Shown here: positions 61,718 through 64,000 of the stretch, piece after piece
Numbering within the stretch: position 1 is the stretch's first letter
Layout of the letters: each line of letters begins with the position of its first letter
Source: DATBJG01 sp963790545
Lineage (GTDB): Bacteria > Acidobacteriota > Vicinamibacteria > Vicinamibacterales > JAMQPK01
Length of the DNA stretch: 64,000 bases
NCBI GenBank assembly: GCA_963790545.1
Contig: CAWBPA010000024.1
Location: 124,001 to 188,000 of the forward strand
Direction: 5' to 3'
Program-made: the position numbers and the translations under genes
The notes under the pieces: generated by a model
Seen by the model: only the letters and a program-made list of their open reading frames with translations
Database searches by the model: none
Told to the model about the DNA's origin: nothing

Positions 61718-64000
61718 CTACTGTCTCGCCATCGCTACGCGCATCTCGGCTTCGCTGTCCTTGATGAGCTCGCCGGTGACATCTACGACCAGACTCAGGA
61801 TCGTCCCGGTGAACATGAACGGTGGCTTGTACATCTCGACGACGGGCGAACCTCCGTCGGCTCCCGCCATGACACCCCCTCCCAGGCCCATCGAGAGAGG
61901 AATTGTCTTCGGGAGCTCCAGCTGCCCAACGAGCGCATCGTCGATGTACAACTGCCCGCGGCCACTCGCACCTAGACCTTTCTTGACGTCGGGCTTGCCG
62001 GTCATTTCGAACTCGTAGCGCAGCTTGTGCCGACCAGTTGGGACGTTACCCTTCGACTCGAAGTGGAAGATCGTGTCGGCCACGTAGTTGTACGCGTAAT
62101 GGAGCTTGCCCCCTTTGATGAAGAAGACGAAGCCGCCATCGTTGCCGCCGTGCGACAGCAGAACTCCCTCGGCGCCGTCCTTAGGAATGTCCACCTCTGC
62201 TGTGATGCTGTACGACCGGTTCAGCGTGTTCACCGCCGCGTTGCCCGGTACCGACTGCGTGCCGGGGTAGGTACGTGTACCGCTTTCGGTCCACAGCAAT
62301 CTGCGGACGTGGTTCGCCCAGCCGCAACGTGCCGCGTGCGTCGATCGGCAGCACGTTGTACTTCCCCGCTTCGACGTACCACATGCCGATCATCTCGATG
62401 AGCTTCTCCCGATTCGTCGCGGCGAGGTTGTGGTTCTCGGCAAAGTCCTTCTCGAGATGATAGAGCTCCCAGTGTTTGCCATCCTGCTCGGTCAGGGTCT
62501 TGGCGTCCATCGTCGCTCCAAAGCCCTTGCCCGCTTCTTTGAACGACGTGCCAGGCCACGGACAGACGGCACGCCAGCCGTCGTGGTACAACGACCGGTG
62601 GCCGAACATCTCGAAATACTGTGTGAGATGTTTGGTCGGCACCTTCGCGTCGTTGAACGCGTGCGCAAAGCTGAGACCCTCGATGGGCGACTGGGTGACG
62701 CCCTTGATGGTCGTCGGGGCTTCGAGACCCAGCGCCTCGAGCACCGTTGGTACCATGTCAATCGCATGCGCGTACTGCGTCCGAATCTCGCCCTTGGGCT
62801 TAATACCCTTCGGCCAGGACACGATGAAGGGGTCGCTCACACCCCCGCGATAGGTCTCGCGCTTCCAGCGACGGAACGGTGTATTGCCCGCGAATGTCCA
62901 CCCCCATGAGTAGTGGTTGAAGTACTTGGGCCCTCCGATGTCGTCGATCGCGGCCAGGTTCTGCTCGAGGTTGTCCGGCACGTTGTTGAAGAACTTGTTC
63001 TCGTTGACCGATCCGCTCGGCCCGCCCTCGGCGCTCGCCCCGTTGTCCGAGATGAACATGATGAGCGTATTGTCGAACTCCCCGATGCTCTTGAGGAACT
63101 CGAACAGCCGGCCGTACTGATTGTCGGTGTGCGTCAGAAAACCCGCGAACACTTCCATCATGCGCGCGTAGAGCTTCTTTTCGTCGGCGCTGAGATCCTT
63201 CCATTGCGCGACGTCTGGATCGTGACGCGACAGCTCGGCGTCCTTCGGGACGATGCCCAGCTCCTTCTGGCGGGCGAAGGTTTTTTCGCGGTAGACATCC
63301 CAACCTTCGTCGAACTTTCCCTTGTATTTGTCGGCCCACTCTTTCGGCACGTGATGCGGCGCATGCATCGCGCCGGGACAGAAGTACATGAAGAATGGCT
63401 TGTTCGGAGCTACCTGCTTGGCGTCAGCAATAAAGCCGATAGCGCGATTCACCAGGTCTTCAGTCAGGTGGTAGCCTTCCTCGGGCGTCTTCTCCGGTTC
63501 GACCGCGTGGTTGTCGTAGATCAGCTCCGGATAATACTGATGCGTATCGCCGCCCAGGAATCCGTAGTAGCGCTCGAATCCGCGGCCCAGTGGCCATCGA
63601 TCGTACGGGCCCGCGGCGCTCGTCTGCTCGCTTGGCGCGAGGTGCCACTTCCCCAGCGCGTACGTGTTGTACCCGTTCTGCAACAGCATGTCGGAGAGGA
63701 ACCCGTTTTCAAACGGGATGTACCCATTGCCGCCGGGATACCCCGTTGAACCTTCAGTGATGCATGACATCGCGTTTGAATGGTGATTGCGGCCCGTGAG
63801 AATGCACGAGCGTGTGGGCGAACAGAGCGCGGTCGTGTGCATGTTCATGAAGCGCAGTCCGCCGGCAGCCAGCGCGTCGAGATTCGGCGTGGCGATCGGA
63901 CTGCCATAGCAGCCGAGCTGGCCAAAGCCAGTGTCGTCCTGAACGATGAAGATGACATTGGGCGCCCCATCCTTCGCCCGCAGCGGTTGCGGCCACGAAG
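61718..64000 (-). CDS. Arylsulfatase-family sulfatase (5' end outside window, frameshifted)
   Basis: At least 760 residues are present; the frame is open through base 64,000. Metal ligands DDTGFG and the formylglycine site CSPTRS (the Cys converted to FGly) lie near the truncated end, followed by GYNTYALGKWHL, CPGAMHAPHH, FISDNGAS and PFRRWKRETYRGGV. The frame shifts at 62,269-62,272; one base removed joins KRYTY to YPGTQSVPGNAAV and a C-terminal beta-sandwich (GGNDGGFVFFIKGGKLHYAYN), which many long sulfatases of the atsA type have. It hydrolyses sulfate esters in the periplasm, with maturation by a formylglycine-generating enzyme not seen here. Confidence 0.9.

Overview
The window is high-GC chromosomal DNA with dense bacterial gene packing and ordinary housekeeping content. 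Macrolide-exporter-type ABC permeases of the acidobacterial duplicated-permease kind, a Ser/Thr kinase fused to a TolB-like propeller, FG-GAP secreted proteins, an outer-membrane LPS transport set and sigma-54 together suggest an Acidobacteriota genome, perhaps Vicinamibacteria. That placement is inference from gene content; no marker gene was compared with a database. Everything here was read by eye.

Layout. 0-4.5 kb: the 3' end of ssb, a frameshifted cupin, an NfeD-like / flotillin / beta-carbonic-anhydrase-like operon with overlapping start and stop codons, and a secreted FG-GAP protein. 4.5-13 kb: one minus-strand cluster reading lptC-lptA fusion, lptB, rpoN, hpf, rapZ, PTS IIA(Man), ptsH, ptsI. 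It is a regulatory PTS beside sigma-54 and LPS export, with no sugar permease and no hprK. 13-21.6 kb: recJ, a GxxExxY gene set in nonamer repeats, accA, dnaE, guaA. 21.6-31 kb: a PQQ-propeller protein, a membrane protein, a large NtrY-like histidine kinase, pssA and psd (phosphatidylethanolamine synthesis), a YdcH-like protein, rimI, tsaB. 31-40 kb: mutS, a peptide-type solute-binding lipoprotein, a deoxyhypusine-synthase-like gene overlapping an agmatinase-family gene (polyamine metabolism), a TPR anchor protein with a single-domain response regulator, and a GT-C-like membrane protein. 40-54 kb: accessory-looking DNA with two ABC permeases, a divergent arsR/arsM pair, a protein kinase, tRNA-Arg(CCT), small lipoproteins, a methyltransferase, a class II cytochrome c lipoprotein, apt and acylphosphatase. 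54-64 kb: a glycine-zipper protein, a long Lhr helicase carrying an in-frame palindrome, a phosphoribosyltransferase, a zinc-ribbon protein, DUF2911, dienelactone hydrolase and a sulfatase that runs off the window.

Three patterns cut across the genes. First, about 17 single-base frameshifts, nearly all of the +1 (extra base) kind and several in homopolymer runs, break otherwise perfect housekeeping genes (guaA, tsaB, psd, mutS, apt, arsM and others). Consensus sequencing error is the simplest explanation, and I annotate those genes as whole. Second, most gene junctions carry short degenerate tandem repeats of period 7, each locus with its own unit; period 9 repeats surround the GxxExxY gene. 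Third, a family of small hairpins with a GTAGCG flank and covarying arms sits on gene ends and in four or five cases supplies the stop codon itself. These repeat systems, with the palindrome inside lhr, are the least explained features of the window.
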